A program made the position numbers and the translations under genes. Source: G963923955 sp963923955 (GTDB lineage: Bacteria > Pseudomonadota > Gammaproteobacteria > Eutrophobiales > Eutrophobiaceae). From it: 64,000 nt of DNA. The DNA lies in NCBI GenBank assembly GCA_963923955.1, contig OZ000552.1:682001-746000 (forward strand), in the 5' to 3' direction. Shown here piece after piece: positions 26,989-35,973 of the stretch (position 1 is the first letter of the stretch; every line of letters starts with the position of its first letter). The notes beneath the pieces were generated by a model. It was not told the origin of the DNA and made no database searches. It was given only the letters and a program-made list of their open reading frames with translations.

Positions 26989-27852
26989 ATGTCAAGGCAC
27001 AGCGGCGTTTTATACATCGTTGCCACGCCCATCGGCAATCTGGAGGATGTGAGCGCCAGGGCGAAGCGCATCCTGGCTGAGGTCGATCTGATCGCAGCAG
27101 AAGACACCCGCCACAGCAGGAAGCTCCTGGCCGCGCTCGGCATCCGCACCCCGCTGCAAGCCTATCATAATTTTAATGAACATGAGGCGGCGCGGCGGCT
27201 GATTGAGGCGCTCAAGGCCGGGCGGGATGTGGCGCTGATCGCCGATGCCGGTACGCCCCTGATCAATGACCCCGGTTATCGCCTGGTCAGCGCAGCCCAT
27301 GCCGAGGGCCTGCAGGTGGTGCCGGTTCCCGGCCCCGCGGCGCTGATCGCTGCCTTCTCCGCCGCCGGTCTGCCGCCGACCCGCTTTGCCTTTGAGGGCT
27401 TTGCCCCGGACAAGCACGCCGCACGTCTAAAAATTTTCACCGCGCTCAAGACCGAGCGACGCACCCTGATCTTCTATGAAACCCCGCAGCGCATCGTGCA
27501 TTTTTTGGAGGATGCCGTCACTGTCTTTGGCGGGATGAGGCCGGCGGCGCTGGCGCGTGAATTGACCAAAAAGTTTGAGACGATCAAAAAGGCCAACTTG
27601 GCCGGGCTGCTGGCCTTTGTGCAGGCCGATGAACAGCAGCAAAAGGGCGAGTTTGTGCTGCTGATCGGCGCGGCGGAAGCAGGCACGCATGCGGACGAGC
27701 AGGAGGCCAGGCGGGTATTGAGTATCTTGTTGGATTCGCTGGGCGTTAGGCAGGCCGCAGCAATCGCCGCGGCGCTGACCGGGCAACGCAAGAATGCGCT
27801 GTATGAATTGGCGCTCAAGATGCACAATGAAAAGCCGCCGACCGACAAATGA
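26989..27852 (+). CDS. rsmI: 16S rRNA (cytidine-1402 2'-O)-methyltransferase
   Basis: It adds the 2'-O methyl to C1402 in the ribosomal P site; RsmH, encoded 1.2 kb downstream, adds the N4 methyl to the same base. The 287 residues show the tetrapyrrole-methylase fold motifs VATPIGNLEDVSARA, AEDTRHSRKLL and ALIADAGTPLINDPGYRLV. A hairpin terminator follows at once. Confidence 0.95.
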   Translation: MSRHSGVLYIVATPIGNLEDVSARAKRILAEVDLIAAEDTRHSRKLLAALGIRTPLQAYHNFNEHEAARRLIEALKAGRDVALIADAGTPLINDPGYRLVSAAHAEGLQVVPVPGPAALIAAFSAAGLPPTRFAFEGFAPDKHAARLKIFTALKTERRTLIFYETPQRIVHFLEDAVTVFGGMRPAALARELTKKFETIKKANLAGLLAFVQADEQQQKGEFVLLIGAAEAGTHADEQEARRVLSILLDSLGVRQAAAIAAALTGQRKNALYELALKMHNEKPPTDK

Positions 27853-27857
27853 AGACC

Positions 27858-27875
27858 AGGCCTAATGGCCTTTTT
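27858..27875 (+). terminator. Rho-independent terminator after rsmI
   Basis: Stem AGGCC / GGCCT with a TAAT loop followed by TTTT, starting six bases after the rsmI stop. The stem is short but well placed ahead of the rnpB promoter. Confidence 0.5.
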
Positions 27876-27899
27876 ACCGACCCACCAATCACTCTCGGC

Positions 27900-27928
27900 T
27901 TGCCACTTGGCGCCGTTTCCTTTTTAAT
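27900..27928 (+). promoter_or_regulatory. Promoter of the RNase P RNA gene
   Basis: TTGCCA (27900-27905), a 17-base spacer, then TTTAAT (27923-27928), ending seven bases before the predicted 5' end of the RNA. Confidence 0.55.
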
Positions 27929-27935
27929 TGCTGCC

Positions 27936-28283
27936 AAGGAGTTGGCCAGGCAATCGCTGCCGGTTTTGTGCCGGTGGAGGAAAGTCCGGGCTCCACAGGG
28001 CTAAGGTGCCAGGTAACGCCTGGGCGGCGCGAGCCGACGGAAAGTGCCACAGAAAAGATACCGCCTTGGTTGCACTAAGGTAAGGGTGAAATGGTGCGGT
28101 AAGAGCGCACCGCCTCGTTGGCAACAGCGAGGGCAGGGCAAACCCCACCCGGAGCAAGACCAAATAGGAACCCCATGATGCGGCCCGCATCGGGTTCGGG
28201 TAGGTTGCTTGAGGGATGCGGTGACGCATTTCCTAAGATGAATGATTGCCCACGACAGAACCCGGCTTATCGGCCAACTCCTT
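27936..28283 (+). ncRNA. rnpB: RNase P RNA (bacterial class A)
   Basis: This is the catalytic RNA that trims tRNA 5' ends. The outer P1 helix is AAGGAGTTGGCC (27936-27947) with GGCCAACTCCTT (28272-28283). Universally conserved blocks are present in order: GAGGAAAGTCCGGGCTCC, GGTAACGCCTGG, the AGGGTGAAAxGGTGCGGTAAGAG region, ACCCGGAGCAAGACCAAATA and ACAGAACCCGGCTTATCGG. The rsmI-rnpB-mraZ order is common in non-enteric gammaproteobacteria. Confidence 0.97.
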
Positions 28284-28463
28284 AACCTTTTCTTCCCGGC
28301 CCTCGGTATGCAGTGCGGGGGCAGCAACCTCGGCCATCCTGATTACCCGCCGTTCATGCCAAATCGCCTTGCCTTGCCGGGCAATTATCGCCAATGCCGC
28401 CGTCTTTGGCTAAGCCCTTGTCATAAGAAGGCGTACTTTGCGCCGGAAAATCGCAAGATCTGC
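28284..28463. other. Spacer between rnpB and the mraZ promoter
   Basis: About 180 bases after the RNase P RNA. I see no gene or strong hairpin terminator, so some rnpB transcripts might read through toward mraZ. Confidence 0.3.
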
Positions 28464-28493
28464 TTGACAGCAGCGCTGCGGACTTCCTATAGT
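28464..28493 (+). promoter_or_regulatory. Promoter of the dcw cluster (PmraZ)
   Basis: TTGACA (28464-28469), an 18-base spacer, then TATAGT (28488-28493). The hexamers are near consensus. It lies immediately upstream of the MraZ operator and 60 bases before the mraZ start. Confidence 0.75.
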
Positions 28494-28501
28494 TTGATCT
28501 G

Positions 28502-28525
28502 GTGGGGAAAAGTGGTTAAAAGTGG
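28502..28525 (+). promoter_or_regulatory. MraZ operator: three direct repeats
   Basis: GTGG occurs at 28502, 28512 and 28522, exactly 10 bases apart (GTGGGGAAAA, GTGGTTAAAA, GTGGTTTTTC). Known MraZ sites are TGGG-type direct repeats spaced by five bases and bound by the ring-shaped MraZ octamer or dodecamer. The position just after the promoter fits autorepression of the dcw cluster. Confidence 0.7.
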
Positions 28526-28553
28526 TTTTTCTTCATAGATCAGGGGTTCTCAG

Positions 28554-29012
28554 GTGTTACGCGGCTTAAGCAATCTCAGCATCGACGACAAGGGCCGGCT
28601 GGCCATCCCGAGCCGCTTTCGCGAGCGCCTGTCCGTCATGGCCGGCGGCGCCCTGGTGCAGACGCTCAATCCCCTGGATCGCTCGCTGTGGCTCTATCCC
28701 CTGCCCGAATGGGAGTTGGTCGAGAAAAAGCTGGCTGCCTTGTCCGATTTTGACAAACAGGGCCGCCGCGCCAAGCAGATGATGCGCGGCTATGCCAGCG
28801 ATTGCCAGTTGGACGGCCAGGGTCGGGTGCTCCTACAACAGGCGCTGCGCGAGTACGCCGGGGTCGGGCGTCAGGCCGTTATCTTGGGCCAGGGCAACAA
28901 GTTTGAGATCTGGTCGCAGGCAAATTGGGAGGCGCAGCGCGATGAGTGGCTGCAGCAGATTGGGAACGAGGAGAGCGAGCCGTCGGATGCGCTGAAATCC
29001 CTGTCGCTGTGA
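28554..29012 (+). CDS. mraZ: Transcriptional regulator MraZ
   Basis: A 152-residue AbrB-like regulator with two SpoVT-AbrB repeats (RGLSNLSIDDKGRLAIPSRFRE and a second with CQLDGQGRVLLQQALREYAGV). It binds the repeats in front of its own gene and represses the dcw cluster. The GTG start is the usual position, with AGGGG upstream. It is the first gene of the dcw operon. Confidence 0.95.
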   Translation: MLRGLSNLSIDDKGRLAIPSRFRERLSVMAGGALVQTLNPLDRSLWLYPLPEWELVEKKLAALSDFDKQGRRAKQMMRGYASDCQLDGQGRVLLQQALREYAGVGRQAVILGQGNKFEIWSQANWEAQRDEWLQQIGNEESEPSDALKSLSL

Positions 29013-29037
29013 GCGTTGCCAGGCAACTGCTAAAAAA

Positions 29038-29985
29038 TTGGGTGAATACGAACATGAGCCGGTATTACTGGAAGAGGTGCTGGATGGTCTTGGCATACGC
29101 GCAGACGGCCGTTACATGGACTGCACCTTCGGGCGCGGCGGCCACAGCCGGGCGATCCTGGGGCGCCTGGCCGCAAGCGGGCGGCTCTATGCGCTGGATA
29201 AAGACCCGGCGGCCATCGCCTTTGCCCGGCAGTCGTTCAGTGCCGATGAACGCTTTACCTGCATACACGAGGACTTCGCCGCCCTGCGAGAAGTCGCCGC
29301 AGCGCACGATGTATGCGGGCGGGTGGATGGCCTGCTGTTTGACCTGGGCGTGTCCTCGCCGCAGCTGGACGATGCCCGGCGCGGTTTTAGTTTTCTGCGT
29401 GATGGGACACTCGATATGCGCATGAACAACACCAGGGGTTTAAGTGCCGCGGCCTGGCTCGCCCAGGCCACGCAGCAGGACATCGCCGCCGTGTTGCGCG
29501 AGTACGGCGAAGAGCGTTTTGCCGGGCGCATCGCCGCGGCCATCGTGCGCGCCCGGGCCGCCGCGCCGATTGCCACGACCGCACAACTGGTGGAACTCAT
29601 CCGTACCGCCGTCCCGCGCCGAGAGAGGAACAAGCACCCGGCCACCCGCAGCTTTCAGGCCATTCGCATCTTCATCAACCGCGAGCTGGAGGCATTAGAG
29701 GCGGTGCTGGAACAAACCCTGGAAGTCTTAGGCGCCGGTGGGCGCCTGGTCGTGATCAGTTTTCATTCCTTGGAAGACCGGCTGGTGAAGCGCTTTCTGC
29801 GCCGGGAATCCCTAGGCGATGCGTGGCCGGATGCGGTGCCGGTTGTGGCCGCGGATTTGCAGCCGCGCCTGAAACTCATCGGTAAGGCGATTCGTGCCGG
29901 GGCGGATGAGAAGCAGCGCAACCACAAGGCGCGCAGCGCCATCCTGCGCGTGGCCGAGCGGGTAGCCCGTAAGGTGGCAATATGA
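29038..29985 (+). CDS. rsmH: 16S rRNA (cytosine-1402 N4)-methyltransferase
   Basis: The 315-residue SAM-dependent methyltransferase shows YMDCTFGRGGHSRAIL (SAM loop), FDLGVSSPQLDDARRGFSF and the C-terminal VVISFHSLEDRLVKRFLR. The start is TTG: a TGA lies in frame at 28993 and no ATG, GTG or other TTG falls between it and 29038, while the next residues (EHEPVLLEEVL) align with family N termini. There is no evident ribosome binding site, so translation may depend on coupling to mraZ, 25 bases upstream. The stop overlaps ftsL (ATGA). Confidence 0.95.
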   Translation: MGEYEHEPVLLEEVLDGLGIRADGRYMDCTFGRGGHSRAILGRLAASGRLYALDKDPAAIAFARQSFSADERFTCIHEDFAALREVAAAHDVCGRVDGLLFDLGVSSPQLDDARRGFSFLRDGTLDMRMNNTRGLSAAAWLAQATQQDIAAVLREYGEERFAGRIAAAIVRARAAAPIATTAQLVELIRTAVPRRERNKHPATRSFQAIRIFINRELEALEAVLEQTLEVLGAGGRLVVISFHSLEDRLVKRFLRRESLGDAWPDAVPVVAADLQPRLKLIGKAIRAGADEKQRNHKARSAILRVAERVARKVAI

Positions 29986-30245
29986 ACGGCCTGCTCTGCG
30001 GCCTGCTGGCGCTGGCGGTGCTGGCCTCGGCCTTGCAGGTGGTGCGTTTGCAGCATGAGGCGCGGGCGCTGTTTGTGGAGATCCAGGCGCTGGAGAGGGA
30101 ACGCGATCAGCTCAACGAGGAATGGAGCCGGCTACAACTGGAGCAGAGCACCTGGGCGACCCATGATCGCATCGAAGAACTGGCGCGCAGCAAAATCGGC
30201 ATGCGCACCCCGGACCTGAACGCCACGGTCTTGTTGGTGCAATGA
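29982..30245 (+). CDS. ftsL: Cell division protein FtsL
   Basis: An 87-residue bitopic membrane protein: a helix at about 3-21 (LLCGLLALAVLASALQVVRL) then a periplasmic coiled coil (about 24-60) with heptad Leu residues. FtsL joins FtsB and FtsQ in the divisome and activates FtsWI. It overlaps both rsmH and ftsI by four bases. Confidence 0.92.
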   Translation: MNGLLCGLLALAVLASALQVVRLQHEARALFVEIQALERERDQLNEEWSRLQLEQSTWATHDRIEELARSKIGMRTPDLNATVLLVQ

Positions 30246-31984
30246 CAACGCAAAAGAAACCGCCCTGCTATCCGACCCGGCGCTGGTTCCTGCTGGGGCT
30301 GTTTTCCCTGGCGGGCGCGGCATTGCTCTGGCGCGCGGTGGATTTGCAGGTCTTGAACAAGGAGTTTTATCGCCATCACGGTGATGCGCGCGCGCTGCGG
30401 GTGGTGGAGATCCCGGCGCACCGCGGCGAGATCCTCGACCGCCACGGCGAGCCACTGGCGATCAGCACACCGGTGGCCTCGGTCTGGGCGGTGCCGGGGC
30501 AGCTGCTGCAACAGCGCCAGCGTCTGCCCACCCTGGCCGCGGCCTTGGATCTGGACGCCGCCGCCCTGGTGGAAATGCTACAAGCGCGCGCCGGGCGCAA
30601 GTTTGTTTATCTGAAACGCCATCTCACGCCGGACCGGGCGGACGAGGTCGCAGCTTTAGGTCTGCAAGGCGTCCATGTGCGGGGCGAATACAAGCGCTAT
30701 TACCCGGCCGGGGAAGTCGCCGCGCATTTAATCGGCTTTACCGACATTGATGATCAGGGCCAGGAGGGCATTGAACTGGCCTATGAGCACTGGCTACAGG
30801 GCCGGCCGGGGAGCAAGCGGGTATTGAAAGACCGCATCGGGCGGGTGGTGCAGGACATTGAGAGCATTGCCAAGCCGGTCGCCGGTCGAGCGCTCGTCCT
30901 CGGCATGGATCGCCGCATCCAGTATCTGGCCTATCGCGCCTTAAAAGCCGCCATGCTGCAGCACAAGGCCGCCAGCGCTACGCTGGTGATGCTCGATGTC
31001 GATAGCGGCGAGATTGTTGCCATGGCCGCGCAGCCCTCGTACAACCCGAACAATCGCAAGGGGCTTAGGGGCCATCGTTATCGTAACCGCGCCGTGACCG
31101 ATGTCTTTGAGCCGGGTTCCACGCTCAAGCCCTTCACGGTCATGGCGGCCTTGCTGTCCGGGCTTTACGCCGGCGATTCGCTCATCGACACCCAACCTGG
31201 TTCCTTCCGCATAGGCGGCCACACGGTGGTGGACATCAGCAACTACGGCCTCTTGGACATCGCCGGCGTGCTGAAAAAATCCAGCAATGTTGGCGCCAGC
31301 AAGGTGGCTCTGGCGCTAGGGCCGGAGAGGATCTGGGATCTTTTCACCGGCGTTGGCTTTGGCCGCCCGACGGGCAGCGGCTATCCGGGCGAGGCCGCTG
31401 GCCTGCTCAGCGATTATCAATACTGGTCGGAGGTGGATCTGGCCTGGATGGCCTTTGGCTACGGCATTGCGGTAACCACCTTGCAGTTGGCGCAGGCCTA
31501 CGCCGTGATCGCCAGCGGCGGGATCGCCCGCCCGGTTTCCCTGCAAAAGGTGGAGGGGGAAGTCGTCGGCAGCCGGGTCTTGCCGGAAGCGCAGGTGCTG
31601 GAAGTACGGGCGATGATGGAGGGCGTGGTGCAGGAAGGCGGCGGCGGGCAGCGGGCGGCGATCAAGGGGTATAAGGTGGCCGGCAAGACCGGCACTGTGC
31701 ACAAGGCCGCCCACGGCGCTTATGCCGATGATCGTTACGTGTCGGTGTTCGCCGGCATGGCCCCGGCCACGGCGCCGCGCCTGGTGCTGGTGGTGGCGAT
31801 CGATGAACCCTCCGGCGCGCAGTACTTCGGCGGTCAGGTGGCCGCGCCGGTTTTTTCCCAGGTCATGGAGGGCGCCCTGCGCCTCTTGAATATCGCCCCG
31901 GATGACCTGCCGTCGCTGACGCATCAACCGGTGTTGGCCGGCCAACCGCCGCCGGCGCTGCCGGAATATAGCCCAGGGACATAG
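30242..31984 (+). CDS. ftsI: Septal peptidoglycan transpeptidase FtsI (PBP3)
   Basis: The division-specific class B penicillin-binding protein cross-links septal peptidoglycan together with FtsW. In 580 residues there is an N-terminal membrane helix (about 14-34), a pedestal domain (EIPAHRGEILDRHGEPLA), and the transpeptidase with Ser293 in STLK, Ser347-Ser348-Asn349 (SxN-type) and Lys482 in KTGT. The stop codon lies within a 13-bp tandem repeat that leads to murE. Confidence 0.96.
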   Translation: MTTQKKPPCYPTRRWFLLGLFSLAGAALLWRAVDLQVLNKEFYRHHGDARALRVVEIPAHRGEILDRHGEPLAISTPVASVWAVPGQLLQQRQRLPTLAAALDLDAAALVEMLQARAGRKFVYLKRHLTPDRADEVAALGLQGVHVRGEYKRYYPAGEVAAHLIGFTDIDDQGQEGIELAYEHWLQGRPGSKRVLKDRIGRVVQDIESIAKPVAGRALVLGMDRRIQYLAYRALKAAMLQHKAASATLVMLDVDSGEIVAMAAQPSYNPNNRKGLRGHRYRNRAVTDVFEPGSTLKPFTVMAALLSGLYAGDSLIDTQPGSFRIGGHTVVDISNYGLLDIAGVLKKSSNVGASKVALALGPERIWDLFTGVGFGRPTGSGYPGEAAGLLSDYQYWSEVDLAWMAFGYGIAVTTLQLAQAYAVIASGGIARPVSLQKVEGEVVGSRVLPEAQVLEVRAMMEGVVQEGGGGQRAAIKGYKVAGKTGTVHKAAHGAYADDRYVSVFAGMAPATAPRLVLVVAIDEPSGAQYFGGQVAAPVFSQVMEGALRLLNIAPDDLPSLTHQPVLAGQPPPALPEYSPGT

Positions 31985-32010
31985 CCTAGGAACATAACCT
32001 AGGAACATAA
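31972..32010 (+). repeat. Three tandem 13-bp units between ftsI and murE
   Basis: CCTAGGAACATAA occurs at 31985-31997 and 31998-32010, preceded by a unit matching 10 of 13 bases (31972-31984) that spans the ftsI stop codon. Each unit contains AGG(G/A)A, so the last one supplies the murE ribosome binding site and the others are spare copies. Confidence 0.85.
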
Positions 32011-32012
32011 CG

Positions 32013-33524
32013 ATGATGGTACTCAGCGAACAGACCAGAGGCATGCCGCTGCGGGAATTGCTGCACGGCTTTAGCAGTGCAGAGACGTCCCTGGCGGTCA
32101 CCGGCGTCAGCCTTGATAGCCGCCGGGTCAAGGCCGGCGAGCTCTTTCTGGCCTGCCCCGGCGAGCAGGGCAATGGCGCAGACTACATTCAAGAGGCCGT
32201 GGCCGCCGGGGCGGTGGCCGTGGCGGTAGATGCTGCACTATCGGGCAAGAGCCATACAAGGCCCACCGTGCCCCTCTTCCCGGTCAAGGCCTTGCGCTTC
32301 CAAGCCGGCCGCATCAGCGCCCGTTTTTACGGCCACCCCTCGCGTGCAATGAAGGTGATCGGCATCACCGGCACCAACGGCAAGACCTCGGTTGCGCACA
32401 TGACGGCCCGCGCCCTGGCTGCGTATAAGGAAAAAGAGACCGGCGTCATCGGCACTCTGGGTCACGGCCTGCTCGGCGCGCTGCGCCCGGGCGCCAACAC
32501 CACGCCCGATGCCGTGACCATCCAGCGCCTGTTGGCCGCATGGCAAGGCCGAGCGATTGAAAATGTAGCAATGGAAGTCTCCTCTCATGCCCTGGCGCAG
32601 GGGCGGGTGGCCGGCGTGGATTTCAGCATCGGCGTCTTTACCAACCTAAGCCGCGATCACCTGGACTATCACGGCGACATGGAAAGTTATGCCCAGGCCA
32701 AGCGGCGGCTGTTTGCATCGGAGCGCATGAAGTTTGCCGTGGTGAATGCCGATGATCAGTACGGCCGGCAACTGCAAGAGGAATTGCAACCAAGCCTGCC
32801 CGTCATTCCCTACGGCATCGTTGCCGAGTTCCCGCCGGCACCGGCTGCCGTAGCAGTACAGGCCGTGATCTGCGAGAACAGTCCTGATCGGCTGGCCTTG
32901 CAGGTGCAAAGCCCGTGGGGGCGCGGCCTGCTCAACAGCACCCTGAACGGCCGCTTTAATGCCTATAACTTGGTAGCCAGTCTGGCGGTGCTGTGCCTGC
33001 TGGATGTGCCCTTTGAACAGGCGCTCGCGCAGTTGTCGCGGTTCACCGGCATCCCCGGCCGGCTGGAATACTTCGGCAGCGTGGGCGGCCCTGCAATCTT
33101 TGTCGATTATGCCCACACGCCGGAGGCCTTAAAGCAAGCCCTGAGTGCTTTACGCGAGCAGGGACATGCGCAGATCACCTGCGTCTTCGGTTGCGGCGGC
33201 GAGCGTGATGCGGGCAAGCGCGCGGAGATGGGGCGCATCGCCGAGCAGCATGCGGATGCGCTGGTGCTGACCAGCGACAACCCGCGCAATGAAAAACCGC
33301 AGGCGATCATTGACGACATCCTGGCCGGTATCGCTGCGCCGGATACGGTGAAGGTAGAGCTGGATCGGGCCGCGGCCATTCGCGCCACCCTGCTGAATGC
33401 GGCGAAGACCGACACCATCCTGATCGCCGGCAAGGGACATGAGACCTATCAGGAGATTGGCGGCAAGCGTTTTCCGTTTAGCGACCGCCAACTGGTGCGC
33501 AACCTGCTGCAGGAGCGGCCATGA
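32013..33524 (+). CDS. murE: UDP-MurNAc-L-Ala-D-Glu:meso-diaminopimelate ligase
   Basis: It adds the third residue of the peptidoglycan stem peptide. In 503 residues the ATP loop is GITGTNGKTSVAH and the DNPR motif (TSDNPRNEKP) is the signature of the meso-diaminopimelate-specific, not lysine-specific, enzyme. Two adjacent ATGs (32013, 32016) are possible starts. It overlaps murF by four bases. Confidence 0.96.
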   Translation: MMVLSEQTRGMPLRELLHGFSSAETSLAVTGVSLDSRRVKAGELFLACPGEQGNGADYIQEAVAAGAVAVAVDAALSGKSHTRPTVPLFPVKALRFQAGRISARFYGHPSRAMKVIGITGTNGKTSVAHMTARALAAYKEKETGVIGTLGHGLLGALRPGANTTPDAVTIQRLLAAWQGRAIENVAMEVSSHALAQGRVAGVDFSIGVFTNLSRDHLDYHGDMESYAQAKRRLFASERMKFAVVNADDQYGRQLQEELQPSLPVIPYGIVAEFPPAPAAVAVQAVICENSPDRLALQVQSPWGRGLLNSTLNGRFNAYNLVASLAVLCLLDVPFEQALAQLSRFTGIPGRLEYFGSVGGPAIFVDYAHTPEALKQALSALREQGHAQITCVFGCGGERDAGKRAEMGRIAEQHADALVLTSDNPRNEKPQAIIDDILAGIAAPDTVKVELDRAAAIRATLLNAAKTDTILIAGKGHETYQEIGGKRFPFSDRQLVRNLLQERP

Positions 33525-34879
33525 TCAGAATGACCCTGTCCGCCGCCGCCGCCGCCACCCACGCCCGGCTGGTGGGATCTGATGCGCAATTCGCCGGTTG
33601 CAGCACGGACAGCCGCCGCCTGCAAGCGGGCGAGCTCTTTATCGCCTTGCAAGGGGAGAATTTTGACGGCCATGCCTTCATCAACGAGGCGCAGGCGAAG
33701 GGCGCTGTCGCCGCCCTGATCCAGCAAGAGACCGTCGCGGATAAGGATTTTCCGCTGCTCAAAACCCGCGATACCCGCCGGGCGCTGGGCGCGCTGGCCG
33801 GGGAATGGCGCCGGCGTTTTTCCATTCCGGTCCTTGCGATCACCGGCAGTAACGGCAAGACCACGCTGAAGGAAATGCTCTTAGCCATCCTGTCCCAACA
33901 GGCGCCGGTGCTGGCCACCATGGGCAATCGGAATAACGACATCGGTGTGCCGCTGACCCTGTTTGGTCTCGGCGCAGAACACCGCTTTGCTGTGATTGAG
34001 ATGGGGGCGAATCACTGCGGCGAGATCGCCCGGTTGACGGAAATGGCCGCACCGACCGTGGCCGTGATCACCCAATGCGCGTCGGCGCACCTGGAAGGTT
34101 TCGGTTCGATTGAGAATGTCGCTAAGGCCAAGGCCGAGATCTTTTCCGGCTTGCAGGAAAACGGCATCGCCATCATCAACGCCGATGATGAGTTTGCTTG
34201 CCTTTGGCGAGAGACGGCGGGCGCGAATCGGCAACTCAGTTTTGCCGTGCATGCACAGGCCGATGTTGTCGCCCGGGACATTCGGGTGGATGCCGAGACA
34301 GGCCATGCGCAATTTTCCCTGGAGGCTGCTTCCGGTGAGGAGAGGATCAAGCTGCCCCTGCCGGGCGCGCATAATGTGGCCAATGCGCTGGCGGCGGCGG
34401 CCTGTTGCCTGGCGCTGGATTTGCCCCTGCCCCTTATCAAGTCCGGGCTGGAGGGCATGGCCGCGATCAGGGGGCGCTTGGAGGCCAAACAAGGCCGGGG
34501 CGGCATCCGCATCCTGGATGATAGCTACAACGCCAATCCGGCCTCACTGGCGGCGGCGATCAAGGCGGCGTCGTGCTATGTGGGCGCTGGCTGGCTGGTG
34601 CTGGGCGACATGGCCGAGTTGGGTGAGTCCGCGGCTGCCTTTCATTATCAGGCCGGCGAGCAGGCGCGCGCAGCAGGCATGGAAAGGCTTTATGCAGTCG
34701 GGACCTTGAGCGAGCAGGCGGCAAAGGGCTTCGGCCAAGGCGCCCGGCACTTCGCCACCCGGCAGGCGCTCATCAATGCGCTGGCGGCCGATGTGCGCGC
34801 CGGGGTTACGCTGCTGGTCAAGGGTTCGCGCAGCATGGCGATGGAGCAGGTCGTGGCTGCCATGCAGGAGGGGAGCTAA
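33521..34879 (+). CDS. murF: UDP-MurNAc-tripeptide:D-Ala-D-Ala ligase
   Basis: It attaches D-Ala-D-Ala to complete the UDP-MurNAc-pentapeptide in the cytoplasm. The 452 residues contain ITGSNGKTTLKEML (ATP loop), NRNNDIGVPLTL and the C-terminal LDDSYNANPASLAAAI motif. It is joined to murE by ATGA and to mraY by TAAATG without spacing. Confidence 0.96.
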   Translation: MIRMTLSAAAAATHARLVGSDAQFAGCSTDSRRLQAGELFIALQGENFDGHAFINEAQAKGAVAALIQQETVADKDFPLLKTRDTRRALGALAGEWRRRFSIPVLAITGSNGKTTLKEMLLAILSQQAPVLATMGNRNNDIGVPLTLFGLGAEHRFAVIEMGANHCGEIARLTEMAAPTVAVITQCASAHLEGFGSIENVAKAKAEIFSGLQENGIAIINADDEFACLWRETAGANRQLSFAVHAQADVVARDIRVDAETGHAQFSLEAASGEERIKLPLPGAHNVANALAAAACCLALDLPLPLIKSGLEGMAAIRGRLEAKQGRGGIRILDDSYNANPASLAAAIKAASCYVGAGWLVLGDMAELGESAAAFHYQAGEQARAAGMERLYAVGTLSEQAAKGFGQGARHFATRQALINALAADVRAGVTLLVKGSRSMAMEQVVAAMQEGS

Positions 34880-35962
34880 ATGTTATTGTGGCTGAGCGAA
34901 TATCTGGCGCAGTTCTACAGCGGCTTTAATGTATTCCAGTACATCACCATGCGCACCATCTTGGGCGCATTGACCGCGCTGTTCATCGCCCTGGTGGTCG
35001 GCCCCCGGCTGATCGCCTACCTTAGCAAATACCAGATCGGCCAGGCGGTGCGGGAAGACGGCCCGGAAACGCACCTGATCAAGATGGGCACGCCGACCAT
35101 GGGCGGCTTGTTGATCCTGATCTCGATCACCCTCAGCACCTTGTGCTGGGCCGATTTGAGCAATCGTTATGTCTGGGTGGTGTTCTTGGTAACGCTGGCT
35201 TTTGGCGTGATCGGCTGGGTGGATGATCACCGTAAGGTGGTGCGCCAAGACCCGACCGGCCTGCCCGGCAGGTGGAAATATTTCTGGCAGTCCGTCGCCG
35301 GCCTGGTGGCCGCCGTGTATTTATTTGAGACCGCGAGTATTCCCGCCGAGACGCAGCTGATCCTGCCGTTTATTAAGAGCGTGAACCTGGAACTCGGCTG
35401 GCTCTTTGTCGTGCTGAGCTACTTCGTCATCGTCGGCTCCAGCAATGCGGTCAACCTGACCGACGGCTTAGACGGCCTGGCCATCTTGCCGACTGTTATG
35501 ATCGCCGGCGCCTTTGCCATCTTCGCCTATGCCGCCGGCAATATAAACTTTGCCGAGTATTTGGGCATTCCCTACGTCCCCGGCGTGGGCGAGGTCTGCA
35601 TTTTTTGCGGCACCATCGCCGGTTCGGGCTTAGGATTCCTCTGGTTCAACACCTATCCGGCGCAGGTGTTCATGGGCGACATCGGCGCCTTGGCCTTAGG
35701 CGCGGCCTTAGGCGTCATCGCCGTGGTGACTAGGCAGGAGCTGGTCTTGTTCATCATGGGCGGCGTGTTCGTGATGGAGACTGTCTCGGTCATCCTGCAA
35801 GTGAGTTCATACAAACTGACCGGCCAACGGCTGTTTCGCATGGCGCCCTTACACCACCACTATGAACTAAAAGGCTGGCCGGAGCCGCGCGTCATCGTCC
35901 GCTTCTGGATCATCACTGTCATCCTGGTGCTGATCGGCCTGGCCAGCCTGAAGATCCGTTGA
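34880..35962 (+). CDS. mraY: Phospho-MurNAc-pentapeptide translocase
   Basis: It makes lipid I by moving phospho-MurNAc-pentapeptide to undecaprenyl phosphate at the inner membrane. The 360-residue protein has ten predicted helices; conserved are GTPTMGG, the Asp pair in GWVDDHRKV, NLTDGLDGLAI and the cytoplasmic MAPLHHHYELKGWPE loop with its three His. Confidence 0.97.
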   Translation: MLLWLSEYLAQFYSGFNVFQYITMRTILGALTALFIALVVGPRLIAYLSKYQIGQAVREDGPETHLIKMGTPTMGGLLILISITLSTLCWADLSNRYVWVVFLVTLAFGVIGWVDDHRKVVRQDPTGLPGRWKYFWQSVAGLVAAVYLFETASIPAETQLILPFIKSVNLELGWLFVVLSYFVIVGSSNAVNLTDGLDGLAILPTVMIAGAFAIFAYAAGNINFAEYLGIPYVPGVGEVCIFCGTIAGSGLGFLWFNTYPAQVFMGDIGALALGAALGVIAVVTRQELVLFIMGGVFVMETVSVILQVSSYKLTGQRLFRMAPLHHHYELKGWPEPRVIVRFWIITVILVLIGLASLKIR

Positions 35963-35973
35963 TGTGATTTAAG

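Noticed and set aside
31972..32010. Tandem repeat considered as a CRISPR fragment
   Set aside because: Units are 13 bp, directly adjacent without spacers and not palindromic. No cas genes are in the window.
31316..32173. Open frame antisense to ftsI and the start of murE
   Set aside because: It lies fully opposite two certain genes, crosses the tandem repeats and has an Arg/His-rich random composition.
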